Origin: Mauremys mutica
Lineage: Eukaryota > Chordata > Testudines > Geoemydidae
DNA: 64,000 bases
Assembly: GCF_020497125.1 (NCBI RefSeq)
Contig: NC_059082.1
Coordinates: 22,900,965-22,964,964 of the forward strand
Reading direction: 5' to 3'
Each line of letters begins with the position of its first letter. Position 1 is the stretch's first letter. Below the pieces are notes generated by a model that was not told the DNA's origin, did not search any database, and saw only the letters and a list, made by a program, of their open reading frames with translations. This document shows, piece by piece, positions 22,767-34,020 of this stretch. Made by a program: the position numbers and the translations under genes.

Positions 22767-23751
22767 CAGGGCCGCCCAGAGGGGGGGGGGGGGCAAAGGG
22801 GGCAATTTGCCCCGGGCTCCGCAGGGGCCCCCAAGAGAAGAGCGGAGGCTCCCGCCTCCGCCCCTCTCCTGGAGCCTCGGCGCATCAAGCGCCGAGACTC
22901 CGGCCAAGCCCCTGAGCCCCGCCCCGATCCGAGCCGCGTGGTGAGGGGGCGGGGCTGGGAGCTCCAACGGGGCCTGAGCCCCGCCCCGCTCAGAGCGCCG
23001 TGGGGAGGGGGCGGGGCAGCTGCCTCCGCTCGGCGTGGAGCTCACAGCCCTGCCCCCTCACCATGGGGCTCTGAGCGGGACGGAGCTCAGGCCCTGCCGG
23101 CGACGCGCTCGGTAAGAGGCCGGGACCGGGGCCGGGGAGAAGCCGGGGCCGGGGCCAGGTGGGAGAAGCGGCGGCCGGGGCCAGGCGGGGGGGGGGGGAA
23201 GAAGTGGCGGCCGGGGCCAGGCGGGGGGGGGGGGGCGGAGTGGCGGGCGGGGCGCGGGGGGGGGGGGGGCAGAAGTGGCGGCCGGGGCCAGGCGGGGCGG
23301 GGGGGGGTTGAGAAGCGGCGGCCGGGGCCAGGCGGGGCGGGGGGGGGTTGAGAAGCGGCGGCCGGGGCCAGGCGGGGCGGGGGGGGGGGTGAGAAGCGGC
23401 GGCCGGGGCCAGGCGGGGGGGGGGGGGGCAGCGGCGGCCGGGGCCGGGTGGGAACCGGGCGGGGGGGGGGGGGAGAAGCGGGACCCGCTGCCGTCGAAGC
23501 GCAACCCGGTCTTCGGCGGCAGGGGGCCCCGTCTGTTCCGGGACCCGCCGCCGAAGTGCCCCGAAGGCCCGCGGGGGGGGCCCCCCCCCCCGCCACCGAA
23601 TTACCGCCGAAGACTGGGCGGCGGGTCCCGCTTCGGCGGTAATTCGGCGGCGGGGGGCTCCCGCCGCGGGTCTTCGGGGCACTTTGGCGGCGGGTCCCGG
23701 AACAGAAGGGCCCCCCGCCGCCGAAGACCCCGGGCCCCTGGAATCCTCTGA
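22767..23751. mobile_element. GC-rich hAT-like element of the 16.7-kb MITE family, with G-run minisatellite
   Basis: It starts CAGGGCCGCCCAGAGG and ends GGGCCCCTGGAATCCTCTG, close to the ends of the 151-bp element at 16691. The right terminus is clipped and no target duplication is visible. The interior is more than 75% G+C by eye and contains the minisatellite listed separately and a GCCGAAG/CTTCGGC foldback near 23500-23730. It gives long open frames rich in Pro, Gly, Arg and Ala on both strands that have no recognised domain. Confidence 0.75.
23105..23475 (+). repeat. 40-bp G-rich minisatellite (about 9 units)
   Basis: The unit contains GAGAAGCGGCGGCCGGGGCC then AGGCGGGG and a run of 7-13 G. 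The period is exactly 40 bp at 23281-23361 and shifts elsewhere with G-run length. The plus strand has many runs of four or more G, so quadruplex formation is plausible. Confidence 0.9.
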
Positions 23752-24264
23752 TCACTTCAAGCAAGTACAGCTATTTCCATTGTGTTGTTAAAAGGCAGCA
23801 ACTAATGCTATCCAAATAGTGACTTTAAAGAGGTGGAGGCAGAACAATGGACTGAGAGACTCTAGAGCTTCCTTTTCCACCTATGGATCAAAAAGAACCC
23901 ACACCAACTGCACAACTGGAATTCTGTGTCATTAAAAACTACAGCAGGATTCTCTCATACACTTTTTCATACCTCATGATCTTATCTGAGGTCACATGAA
24001 ATCAGCAGACTACAATAATTCTCAATCCACTCAGATCATACGACTCAGTTTTGAGCCATTAACCACTTCAGGTATTTTGCATTGCCAACAGATAGAAATT
24101 AGAAACATAAACCAAACATTATACATATAAACCATAATTCAGCATGAGATTTTAAAAGTTTGCTTCTTCTATTGTATACGCAGTATCACTGCAGAAGGAA
24201 ACAGCCTGTTTCATACTTAGCTGGCTAGCTCCATGCCTTCTTTTGGCGTGGGGTAAAAGTAAAA

Positions 24265-24835
24265 GCAGACATCTCCGCTGCTACAATGATCAACACTTAC
24301 CCACATCCCCAAACCCACCTTTCAAAATCCAAGAGTCCTATGCATGCCAATCACCATATGTGGTATAACGCATCCAGCACACTAAATGCCCAGCAACTAT
24401 GTGGGTGAAGCCAAACAACGACTATGCTCTTTAATAAACTCAGAGGAAAATGATAAAAGACACCATATCTCACATGGGTGAATATTTTCCACAAAACAAT
24501 CACTCCACAGCTGAACTCTTAGTCCTCATCCTCCAAGGAAAGCTGCACAATGCCTTCAAAAGATGAGCCTGGGAGCTTAAATTAATAACCTTGCTAGTCA
24601 TTAAAAATCATGGTCTTAACAAAGATACTTGATTTATGACAATCTGTAACCCACTAACCCCCCTTTTTGTCCGACAACTGCAGCGGTGTTAATGTGCCAC
24701 TTCACCTTGAATGGTCTCTTAGAATATGTGAGAGAAAAAGTGGGTGAGGTAATATCTTTTATTGGAGCAACTTCTGTTGGTGAATGAGGACATGCTTTCT
24801 AGCTACACAGACCTCTTCTTCAAACAGTGCAAACA
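24265..24835 (+). mobile_element. Penelope-like element fragment, 3' region
   Basis: It carries the decayed coding segment of a Penelope-like element and its 3' UTR. The same family at 34861 encodes a GIY-YIG-like stretch. At 24735-24830 there is a reverse-orientation copy of the family's 3' end (GGTGAGGTAATATCTTTTAT), an inverted terminal arrangement shared with the 34.9-kb copy. It is interrupted by the MITE at 24845 and resumes at 25131. Confidence 0.65.
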
Positions 24836-24844
24836 GACTCATAG

Positions 24845-25126
24845 GCTTTGGCTACACTTACACTTCAAAGCGCTGCCGCGGCAGCGCTTTGAAGCGCTAA
24901 GTGTAGTCAAAGCGCCAGCGCTGGGAGAGAGCTCTCCCAGCGCTGTCCGTACTCCACCTCCCTGTGGGGAATAACGGACAGTGCTGGGAGCGCGGCTCCC
25001 AGCGCTGGGGCTTTGACCACACTGGCGCTTTGCAGCGCCGCAATTTGCAGCGCTGCAGAGGGTGTGTTTTCACACCCTGCTGCAGCGCTGCAAATTTGTA
25101 AGTGTAGCCAAGCCCATAGACTGTGT
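24845..25126. mobile_element. Palindromic hAT MITE inserted in the Penelope-like element
   Basis: It begins CTTTGGCTACACTTAC and ends GTAAGTGTAGCCAAG, with repeated internal CAGCGCTG palindromes over much of its length. The flanks CTCATAG and CCCATAG look like a decayed target duplication. Penelope-like sequence continues on both sides, so it inserted later. Confidence 0.85.
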
Positions 25127-25130
25127 TACA

Positions 25131-25310
25131 ATATGTGTTAACTGCTTATGCCAAACAATCTATTCCACCTTTATTTAGCTGTGACATTTCCCAAACCTGA
25201 AGAGCTCCATGTAAAATTGAGAGCTTGTCTTTTTCACCAACAGATGCTGATCCAATAAAAGATATTACCTCGCCTTGTCTCTCTACAGTCTTAAAGTCAG
25301 CTGTGAACAC
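25131..25310 (+). mobile_element. Penelope-like element, 3' terminal part (continuation)
   Basis: It contains the family's 3' end: TGTGTTAACTGCTTATGCC, the TATTTAGCTGTGACA segment, CCAAACCTGAAGAGCTCC, and the hallmark AATAAAAGATATTACCTC. It continues the copy at 24265. Confidence 0.7.
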
Positions 25311-25673
25311 TGATATATGGTGAACAGTGTTATCATGCTTGGCATGACCATTGTTATAAGGTGATGTTGGGTTGAATTGCTGTTCCAATAATTTACGTTT
25401 ATTAGTTGAGCTGTCACCAGTTATGCGGCAAGCTAAAGCCCAGCTCATATTGAATCTCAAGTCCAAGCCATGTGAGGCGTAAAAATGGGGCTGAGCCATC
25501 TTATATGTTAACTTATTAATCTTTGAGGAACATGGCAAAGAAGGCAGTAGCGCACAGCTAAGAGACTATTAATTCTTGGGCCTGAATCTGGAAACTGGAT
25601 CTTCTGTAAGTAGAATGGGGTTAGCAAGAGAGATTATCTGGTTTTAGGGGCAATTAATGTAATGTTCCTGTAA

Positions 25674-26415
25674 TGGGGTGGTACCCGCCTCCCACGGGCA
25701 CCCCCTGGCCGAGTCCATGTGCCTGCACACACACTCTCTCTCTCTCTGTGTCTGATTGAGGTAGGTCTTCAGCGACTCAACCCTCTGGCTAAGTTACACT
25801 CAGTTGGTGTGTGAAAAGAAACACAAACCCCTTCTGGGGTATACAGTCCAATAGGGGCCTATTCCAGTACCCTCAGTTGGTCTCTCTCTTCCTGCAACCC
25901 TCCCTCATCTCTTTATCAGAGGAGTCTCAGGACCCTTCAGTTGGTGTTGGCCTGCAGCCCTCCCTGACTCAAGTCCTTAAACAGTCCAATAGGGGCCTAT
26001 CCCACTACCCCTCCTCTCTGATCTGCAGCCCTCCCTGGGCTCAGTCTTTATTCGTCCTGCAGCTCCTTCTGGGCTAGACTTCAAATAGTCTCTGGTATGG
26101 GGCTGTGCCCCCAGGTTTTCCTCCCTGGAGACTCTTTGCTCTTTCTGGGCCTCTCTGCCCCCAGCTCTCCAGCTGGGCCACTTAACAGTTCAGATCCCCT
26201 TACGGGGGTGAATCACTGTTCAATATTTAGGCCACTTCCCCAGTGCCTAATGGGGGAGGGGGAACCTGGGCTTGCCTACTGCTCCAGGTCCCAGTCCAGG
26301 GACCCTATGAATACCAGCTGCTGCTGCATCCCCTTTAAGTCCACTACTGCTGCTACTGTTCCTTGGGCCATTTCCCCACGGCCCCTTCACCTTCGCCAAC
26401 TCCTCATTCTTACTG
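25674..26415. mobile_element. LTR-like repeat inserted at a Harbinger gene boundary (unclassified)
   Basis: A CT-rich segment begins TGTAATGGGGTGG and contains an internal duplication around AGTCCAATAGGGGCCTAT (near 25845 and 25983). It ends abruptly where the Harbinger-type coding sequence begins. It looks like a retrotransposon LTR seen widely in turtles, but no partner LTR, primer site or clear target duplication was found. Confidence 0.4.
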
Positions 26416-27785
26416 TAGAGCTGAAAAGTCTTGTACTCAGTCCGAGCCAGGAAGAGGAAATCTTGACGAAGATGTGGAGGGGGACCCAGAGGCAAAGGAC
26501 GACTCAAAGGTCAGAGATGCATGCAGCCCGGAGCTCTTCTCTACCCCGGAGGAAGCTAGCCAATCACAGCTGTCGGAGCTTGGCAAAGCCCAAACAGGAG
26601 AGGAGGACCCGGGCAAATGGCTCGGATTTTGGGAATCGCTGAAGCGAGTTGTTGGGGGCAGGAGGGTTGCAGAAAGCAGGCTTGTGTCTGTATGATGCGC
26701 GTACCACCACATGCCTAGTCTGAGTGGTGGAACAGGGTGTTGATTGACTCCCTCACTTCATGGGAAACTGCCTCAGAGATCCCCGCGAAACTCTCATGGA
26801 GATACTGGGCAATCCGCTGCCAGAGGTTCTTTGGCAGAGCTACTTTGTTTCTTGCCCCATTAAGGGTAACTTTCCCACGCCACTCTGCCGTCACTGGAGG
26901 GAAGAGGGGGGCATTGCTGCACTCAGGCAAGCCGCATAAGGGCCAGGGCAGAAGCCACAGTTTTGGAGAAGACCCTCCCTTGATTCCTTGCTCACCATCA
27001 GCAGTGAGATATCTTCCATAATGAACACAGCCTGTGGAAAATGTGGGGATAGGAATGATTATAAGGCCCCCCTACAGTGCTGGCTCTCCCCAAGAGCCCC
27101 GTGCCCTGTGTACAGTATGGTCCTGGAACACTGATTTCCCCTGAGGTGACTCACCATTTTGCGGGTCTTGTGGCTCGGGAGTGCTTGCCTGGGGTCAGCC
27201 AGTTAGTGACAGGTATATGAATAGAGGCCAGGTTTTAAATCAGTGGTCTGAGTTGAAAACAATACTGCTTCTATAAAATGTTGAATTTTGGCTTTACAGA
27301 TATGATCTTGAGAGCCCAGCCTCCCTCTGTTATCGCCAGCTGAACGGCTGCGCAGAACTAGAACGCAGCCACGAAAAACTAAAGAGGACTTTCTGCGTGA
27401 GGTCATGATGCACTCCCTGGGTGAAAAACAAGAACTGAAGAAGTGGCAGGACAGCGAGATGAGGGACCGAAAGAAGAATGCAGCACACCAGAATGAAGCC
27501 ACGGAGTGGCTCTTAAACATTATGGAGCGCCAGGTGGAAACGATCCAGTTACTACTAGCACTGCAAACCAAGCAACTCCGCGCCTGCCCTCCCCTGCAGC
27601 CACTGTCGCAAAACTCTTTCCCATACGCCTCCCAGACACCTCCAAAACACTCTTATCAACCTCCAGGCTCCAGTCTGTACCGGCTGCTTTCCACTCCTGC
27701 CCCATCGCAGTCCAGCCTTGTGGACTCCCAGTACCCACTGCACTCAACGCTCGTCCCTCTGCAGTTTATCCCTGCTCAAGTATAG
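26416..27785 (+). pseudogene. Harbinger accessory Myb/SANT-like gene, broken
   Basis: PIF/Harbinger transposons carry two genes, a transposase and a Myb/SANT-like DNA-binding partner that brings it to the nucleus and the ends. Here the second gene survives in two pieces. At 26416-26660 the frame has the acidic linker DACSPELFSTPEEASQSQ. A second exon-like block starts after an acceptor TTTACAG near 27299 and reads LSPAERLRRTR, then KTKEDFLREVM, then the coiled segment NIMERQVETIQLLLALQ and PPLQPLSQNSFP before a stop at 27785. These blocks match the usual order in turtle Harbinger partner proteins. The N-terminal trihelix domain is missing, probably lost at the LTR-like junction at 26415, and in-frame stops lie around 27400. 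It is a relic. Confidence 0.75.
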
Positions 27786-28019
27786 TACCACTGCACGTAC
27801 TCAAAAGGAGAAGGTTGGATATGATACCTGGACATACATAAATCTTTAACTGTCCCGGGACCCCACCTCCTCCTGGGATCTTCCCTCCCCCCGAGCTCCC
27901 GCAGTGATGATGTGTTTTTTGTGTTTGTCACTCTCCTCCAGTTGTTTTTTAATAAAATAATTGTTTTGGTTTGAAAGCAATCTTTATTTGATTAACTGAA
28001 AGCAAACAGAGCCCTGCAA

Positions 28020-28534
28020 AGCAACAAGCAATTTTCTTACACCTTCATAGTCCATTGTCTGCACCAATCACAATCACCTCTTAGCATTACAAGCATTGCA
28101 CTCCCAAGCATAGCAACAAATCTTGGTAGCTTTAAGCTTCAAACTGCTCCCTCAAGGCATCCCTGATCCTTATGGCCCCACGCTGCACCCCCTAATAGCT
28201 CTGGTCCCTGGCTGTTCAAATTCAGCCTCCAGGCACTGAGCCTCAGGTCCAGCCTTGAGTGAAGCTTTCATCCTTCTCTTCACAAATATTATGGAGCGTA
28301 CAGCATGCGGCTATAAGCATAGGAATATTATCATCGGCCAGGTCCAGCCTCCCATGTAGGCAGCACCAGGGGGCCTTTACATGGCCAAAAGCACACTCAG
28401 CAGTCATTCAGCACTTTCTGTGTTAAACCACTCCTTACTGCTGTCAAGGTGCCCCTTATATGGCTTGATAAGCCATAGCATTAATGGGTAAGCGGGGTCT
28501 CCCAGGATCACAGTAGACATTTCGACTTCTACGG
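28020..28534 (-). pseudogene. HARBI1-like transposase, C-terminal half, frameshifted
   Basis: On the minus strand the frame reads STVILGDPAYPLMLWLIKPY, the DDE-nuclease segment around the second catalytic Asp, then breaks at a stop and continues in another frame as CAFGHVKAPWCCL and ACCTLHNICE. These are the conserved motifs of the HARBI1/Harbinger transposase (usual forms AFGRLKGRWRCL and CCVLHN.CE). It converges with the Myb-like partner at 27785, the usual tail-to-tail layout. The upstream side is cut by the hAT element at 28535. Confidence 0.85.
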
Positions 28535-28664
28535 CAGGGGTTCTCAAACTTGTGACCCCTCAGGGGGGTCGCGAGATTATTACATGGGGGTCACGAGCTG
28601 TCAGCCTCCACCACAAACCCCACGTCACCTCCAGCATTTATAATAGTGTTAAATATATAAAAAG
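28535..28664. mobile_element. hAT element, left part only, splitting the Harbinger transposase
   Basis: It starts CAGGGGTTCTCAAAC and has the same internal sequence as the intact 219-bp copy at 51898, including GAGCTGTCAGCCTCCACC and TAATAGTGTTAAATATATAA. It stops about 90 bp before the expected right end. Confidence 0.8.
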
Positions 28665-29160
28665 TAATCTCATATCGTAGCTACTACGCACGGTGAGATC
28701 AATGTCAAACTCCTCTTGCCGTTGTAGTTTAAGGAATAACTCCACCGCCACTGGTAACATGTTAGTGAGAGCGAGCAGCATATTGCTCAACAGTGCAGGA
28801 TCCATTCCTGCAGACCGAAGAGGCAGAGCGTGCAGTACACAAACCATTGGAAGGTGGCGCCAAATGCAGACGGAAGCACAGGGATTGCTGGGATGGGAAG
28901 CAATGCATCTCGGGGCATTGGGACAGGAGCCAGGATGCTCTCCCGCCTTCCCACAACTCTTAGCAGCAGCAGCAAAAGAGATGCACTGTGGGATAGCTGC
29001 CCAGACTGCACCGCTCCAAATACCACTGAAATGCCGCAAGTGTGAACATGCTATTGTGCAGGCAGCTGACAGCACACAACAGCAGTTTCCCTTCAGCGCT
29101 TCTGAGCGGTGCTGTAACTCTGCCAGTGCAGACACACTCTTAGACAAGAAATATGCTTTC
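28665..29160 (-). pseudogene. Harbinger transposase N-terminal region relic
   Basis: The minus-strand frame includes LLALTNMLPVAVELFLKLQR and QEEFDIDLTVRSS, which I associate with the upstream part of turtle Harbinger transposase frames. The central nuclease region between here and 28534 is missing, apparently deleted around the hAT insertion. The plus strand has a GCCACTGG..GGCAGCTG-rich sequence without other meaning that I can see. Confidence 0.4.
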
Positions 29161-29839
29161 AGCTCAGATAATATGCTATGCCAAAGACAAGGGTAAGGAA
29201 TGTTACCAGATAAAAGAAAAACCCAATAGGTTTTCTTTTGATTGTTTTGCAAAATAGTGATGCTCTTCTCCACAGGTTGTAACAAGAAACTTGTTAAATT
29301 GTCCTAAGATTTTGATAACATTCCAGTCTAGTTACTGCAGAAACCTTCTCTGGATACTTATTTTTTATCCTAATCTTTTCTAGTTACTTTGACATTTAAT
29401 AAAGACATAGTAATTTAACAAAGGGCAGCCTTTCTCTAAATTATAACCAGCAGCAGTGACTTTTTAGTATCAAAAACAAATGTCTCCTTGAGACTTAGTC
29501 TCCATTTTATGGGACTAACTGAATTTTAGTGGCGTGATATCTTCATGTGCATACAGTCGAAGAACAGACCACTCCCCCATGATGATTAACATGGCCTCTT
29601 TATAAGGATGGACCTGACTTTGTAATTGTATGGATTATGTATAGGCAACATACTCCAAGTGAACATGAACCTGTTTTTTTGTTTTGTGTTAAATTTTTCT
29701 AAACATAAAGATAATTCAGCTTTACTGTTCTAATTGGGATTACTGATGTTTCTCCACTCAACAAGAGGTGATCTGAACACAATACTGTGAACCAAGTGCA
29801 AAAGAAAAATGAAATTGAAGGCAAACCACTTCGATGGTA

Positions 29840-31145
29840 AATGATGAAGAGGACAGGTCACTGGTACAGAGCAATCCAGATCGTTTGGTAAACTGGATGC
29901 ATGCAAACAATAAGCATTTTAACATGGCTAAATGTAAATGAACGTGTCTGGGAACAAAGAATGTAGGGCACACTTAAAGGATGGGGGACTCTGTCTTGGG
30001 AAGCAGTGACTGAAAAACATTTGGGAGTCATGGTGGATAATCAGCTGAACATGAGCTTCCAGGGTCACACTTTGGTCACAAGAGCCAATGCAATCCTTGG
30101 ATGCATTAACAGGGAAATCTTGAATAGAAGCAGAGAGAATGTTTTACCTCTGTATTTGGTACTGGCGCAACCACTGCTGGAACAATGCGTTCAGTTCTGA
30201 TGCACCCAATTCAAGAAGGATGTTGAGAATTTGGAGAGGGTTCAGAGAAGAGCCACAAGCAGGGCCGTTCCTAGGGAGGTGTGGGGCCCAGGAGGAAGTG
30301 ACATCACTTCTGGGACCGTCCACACCATGGGTGGGTAGGGAAGGCTGGGGGAGGCAGTGCCTCCCCAAACAGCCAGGTGTGGCACCACACATATTCTGCC
30401 CCGCCCCCAGGGCTCTGCTTCGGCAGCGCTGCTGGGCTCCAAGGGGCTGGGGCCGTGCTGCCCGCCTTCCCGAGGTTGGGGAGGCTGCAGTGGTGCCGCC
30501 ACACGCTCTCCCTCCCGGCGCTCCGGGGCGCACACTCTCCTTCAGGTGGAAGGGGCGGGGCTGAGGATAGCCTCTTCAGCCAGCAGTTCACCCACCACCC
30601 ATACTGGGCTGGCCAATTGCCCAGCCCACAAGGCCCCCCCAAACCACAGGGCCCGGAGGGATTGCCCCGATTTGCCGTCCCCTAAGGACGGCTCTGGGCA
30701 CAAGAATGATTAAAAGATTAGAAAACATGCCTTTGAATGACAGACTCAAGGGAGCTCAATCTATTTATGTTAACAGAGAGAAGATTAAGAGGTGACTTGA
30801 TTACAGTTTAAAGTGCCTACATGGGGAACAGATATTTAATAATGGGCTCTTCAGTCCAGTAGAGAAAGGTGTAACACGATCCAGTAGCTGCAAGTTGATG
30901 CTAGACAAAGTCAGACTGGAAATAACATTTTTTTCACGGTGAGGGTAATTAATCATTGGAACACTTTAGCAAGGGTTGTGGTGGATTCTTCATCACTGAA
31001 TTTTTAAATCAATATTGGATGTTTTTCTTAGAGAGATGCTCTAGGAATTATGTTGGGAAAGTTCAATGGCTTGTGCTACATTGGAGGTTAGAGTAGATCA
31101 TCACAATTATCCCATCCGGCTTTAGAATCCATAGTATTAAATTGG
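29840..31145 (+). mobile_element. CR1 LINE, ORF2 C-terminus and 3' UTR, split by a hAT element
   Basis: Plus-strand CR1 sequence runs from the RT thumb/connection region (KHLGVMVDNQLNMSFQGH; ANAILGCINREILNRSRENV) through TTTGGAGAGGGTTCAGAGAAG. It is interrupted by the hAT at 30260-30696 and resumes at 30697 with AAGATTAAGAGGTGACTTGA, finishing in the 3' UTR near 31140. It has several stops and is not active. Confidence 0.85.
30260..30696. mobile_element. hAT element, 437 bp, nested in CR1
   Basis: The ends CAGGGCCGTTCCTAGG and CCTAAGGACGGCTCTG form inverted repeats. The flanks GCCACAAG (30252-30259) and GGCACAAG (30697-30704) are an 8-bp target duplication with one mismatch. The GC-rich core gives several open frames with no recognisable protein. 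Confidence 0.88.
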
Positions 31146-31447
31146 GTTTTTAACAGCTGTAGCACCAGACAGACAAGCATCTGCCCAAGTGTTCACAAGA
31201 ATTTAAGGGCTCTCTTATAAAGAAACAAACAGTTTGTGTAACAATGGGGTCAACATTATATTGAGCACATTTGTAGTGGGATGAGTTCCCATAGCTTTGG
31301 ATTTCCACTTGGTTGGTGTGTATTCATAATCGTGACCATTTTTTAACCTTTAACCTTAACCTGCTCTGTCCTTAGAGCTACATTCACAGTTTAGTAAGAT
31401 AACACCCCTCCCCCCCCAGGTTCACAAAAATTATTTTTGGTTGTGAT

Positions 31448-32077
31448 CTAAGTTTCCTCTAAGGTGCACGGCTGCAGAGCAGGCTATCAAGGGCTGTGCA
31501 GGCGGGGAGAAGGACCCCTCCCCCAGCCCTGCCCGAGTTGCCGCGGCTGGGGAGAGGTGCTCATCCCCCAGCCCAGCCCCACCCCATCGGAGCTGCCAGG
31601 GAGAGGAGCTCCTCTGCCGGCCTGGCCCAGGCCCGCCAGGGCTGCCAGGGAGTAGAGCCCCTCCCCCAGCCTGGCTCAGCCCACACTGGAGCTGCCGGGG
31701 AGAGGAACCCCTCCCCCAGCATGGCCCAGTCCAGCCCTGCCGGAGCTGCCACAGCCGTGAAGAGGCGCCTCTCCTGCGGCTGGGGGGGAGGTGCCCCTCA
31801 GCCAGCCTCGAGCTGCTGGGGGGAGTCCTCTCTCTCTGCTGCAGCCCTGGAGCTGCCTGCACCCCAAACTCCTCATCCCCAGCTCCACCCCAAAGCCCAC
31901 ACCCCCAGCTACAGTCCTCACCCCCCTGAACCCCAACCCTCTGCCCCAGCCCTGAGCGCCCTCCCACACTCCAACCCCCCCCAGCCCCACCCCCACCACA
32001 CCACACATCACCTCCCTATTGGTGCATGTAACAAAATTCATTCCGCACATGAATGTAAAAAATTCGAGGGAACACTG
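31448..32077. mobile_element. hAT element, 630 bp, with 8-bp target duplication
   Basis: The left end reads CTAAGTTTCCTCTAAGGTGC and the right end, inverted, CAGTGTTCCCTCGAATTT; both match the turtle 'CAGTGTTCCCTCTAA' hAT ends. GTTGTGAT flanks both sides (31440-31447 and 32078-32085). The GC-rich middle has roughly 60-bp imperfect repeats (GAGCTGCCGGGGAGAGG) that make open frames on both strands. Confidence 0.9.
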
Positions 32078-32559
32078 GTTGTGATTCCCCAGTCTGGCTG
32101 TGAGTTTCATAAATTGATGATATTCAGGCAGTTATTTTAGCCACAGCTGCCAAAGTTGACAGTTTATTCTTGATCCAGACACTAACAATATGCTTTCTTC
32201 CCAGCCTACCAATAAAAAAAGGCAGTTCTTGCATTTTGGTGTCATTTATCATACATTTTTCATATTGAATCCAAAGAAGTTGTGTATTTTTTGATGCATC
32301 ATTTAAAAAAATAAAGTTGTTTCTTCTCAGTTGTTAGAGGTGATAGCAAACTATTCTGCTATCGATAGCTGAAGATCTCAATGAAAAAGTAGAAAAGAAG
32401 AGATCTTACCCTTTCCCTTGGGGGTCCCAGCATAAAATTCCCTCCTGCTGCAAGCAAATTACTTTAACATGAGCTACACAGAAAAAAATCATTACCAAGA
32501 AACAGGTTAGCTAGGACGTGTTCCCTTATGCCCACAATCAAAACACTTTCCAAACCTTC

Positions 32560-33900
32560 CCACAGCACATGGAGTTTAGCTAGTGGTACTGTATGAAGAA
32601 TCTGCTTTTGCTCACCTCCACAATCTCTGCCATTTGGCCAGGTAATATGCTGGCCTTTGGGACCATGCTCCGCTTAATCAGAGAGATCTAGACTCCTGTA
32701 TCACTCTGCCCCAAGCATTCCCTGCCATTAATTATGGCTACCTTAACATGCTCCATATCTGTCTCTTCAGAGGATAACCTCACAAAACCAATATGATAGG
32801 TTCCAATCACGTGGGGGGTTTCTGTGTTGAGGGCAGCAGAACTAACATGAGCTATTGGTTGCCTGCTTCCTCCTAGCACAGGGCATTTATTCCTCAGGTG
32901 ATCAGTGGAATTACACCTATAGCACCTTTTGGGCTCTTCTGTTTTTACAGGAGGTTTGGAATGAGGGGTAGAGGAATGGTTTTGGGGAGGTGAGTGCTCA
33001 GCCTCCCAGCCACCCTCCTTCTTGCTAGAGATAAAAGGGAATCCTCCCTTTCTACAAGCTTTAAACCCCTGTTTTGGCGGGTTGCTTTCAACAGATGCCT
33101 GGGTCTGTTCAAAGGCATCAGCTAGAGACGCCACCTCATCCACAGACTTTACATTTTTGTCCCATAGACACTGCTTTACATCAGCCTTACATATGCCTAG
33201 GAAATGCTCTTGAGCAACAAAATCCAACATTCCCTCAAAGCTTGTAACATCTTTGCCCTCACCCATTTTCCCATCAAATCTTTCATTTTGTTCACATATT
33301 CCCCATTACTCATACCAATATCCCTCTTAAGATTCCTAAATTTAACTCTATATGTTTATGGGTTAATCTGAATCCTTTCTAAAAGAGTGTTTTAAAATTT
33401 ACAATAGTGTAAAGCATCCTCTCTCTAACTGAATACACTTAGAGATTTACCAGTTAATTTTGCAATCAGGGTAGGAACACTCTTGGCATCAGGGATTTCA
33501 TGCACTGCACACGGCCTTTCAAAGGTAGTCAGATATTCAGCAATATCATCTGTCTCCTTGTACGCAGGACATAAACGGTCCCAACTGTGGATGTTTGGAG
33601 TGATGGGAATCGTGGGGGTCGGTGGGTTCTGGTTCTGCTTCCCGAGCAGGTCCAGTTGGTGTTTTCGCACTCTCACTCTCTCTCTCTTCCCGCTCTCTTT
33701 CCCTTTCTTCCCGCTTCTCCTTTATCGCCAGTTCTTTCAGTTGCAATAGTCTCTAGTGCTCCCTCTCTTTTTCTGCAACCTGCAGTCTAAAAATCTCCAA
33801 CTTCGCAATGGCTTCACTGCTTTCAGTCATTTTCCTGCTTTTCTGTCCCTACTTCCCTTTCCCGAAATAAGCAAACAGAAAATAACAAACCGATAGCCTC
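32560..33900 (-). pseudogene. Ty3/Gypsy (SCAN-related) gag and protease start, broken
   Basis: Minus-strand frames carry the gag of a turtle Gypsy element: a charged coiled segment with EREE repeats near 33690-33740, a capsid-like block (DDIAEYLTTFERPCAVHEIP) near 33500, a second capsid part (EHFLGICKADVKQCL) at 33190, and a zinc knuckle CYRCNSTDHLRNKC near 32900. Reading into protease gives LIKRSMVPKASILPGQ near 32660. This gag family is the one from which the vertebrate SCAN domain derives. The frames are shifted against each other and pol is absent. Confidence 0.8.
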
Positions 33901-34020
33901 CTCCTGACTGTCCTTAGCCACCAGACTTAAAGCCTCACTTAGTATCTTTACACAAGTGTATGAAGTGCAAATCTTGCTCAGTACAACAAGCTGTGTATTT
34001 TACCCCGCATGCTGCGCCAC

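Noticed and set aside
22767..23751. CpG island containing MYO5A exon 1
   Set aside because: No frame encodes the expected short MAASELYTK-type start with a donor site, and the ends match a hAT-like element family seen at 16691.
26416..28534. Functional host gene domesticated from Harbinger
   Set aside because: Stops, a frameshift and insertions break both genes, and the DNA-binding domain is missing.
31431..32006. 191-codon Gly/Ser-rich minus-strand frame
   Set aside because: It is explained by the GC-rich repetitive core of the hAT element at 31448-32077.
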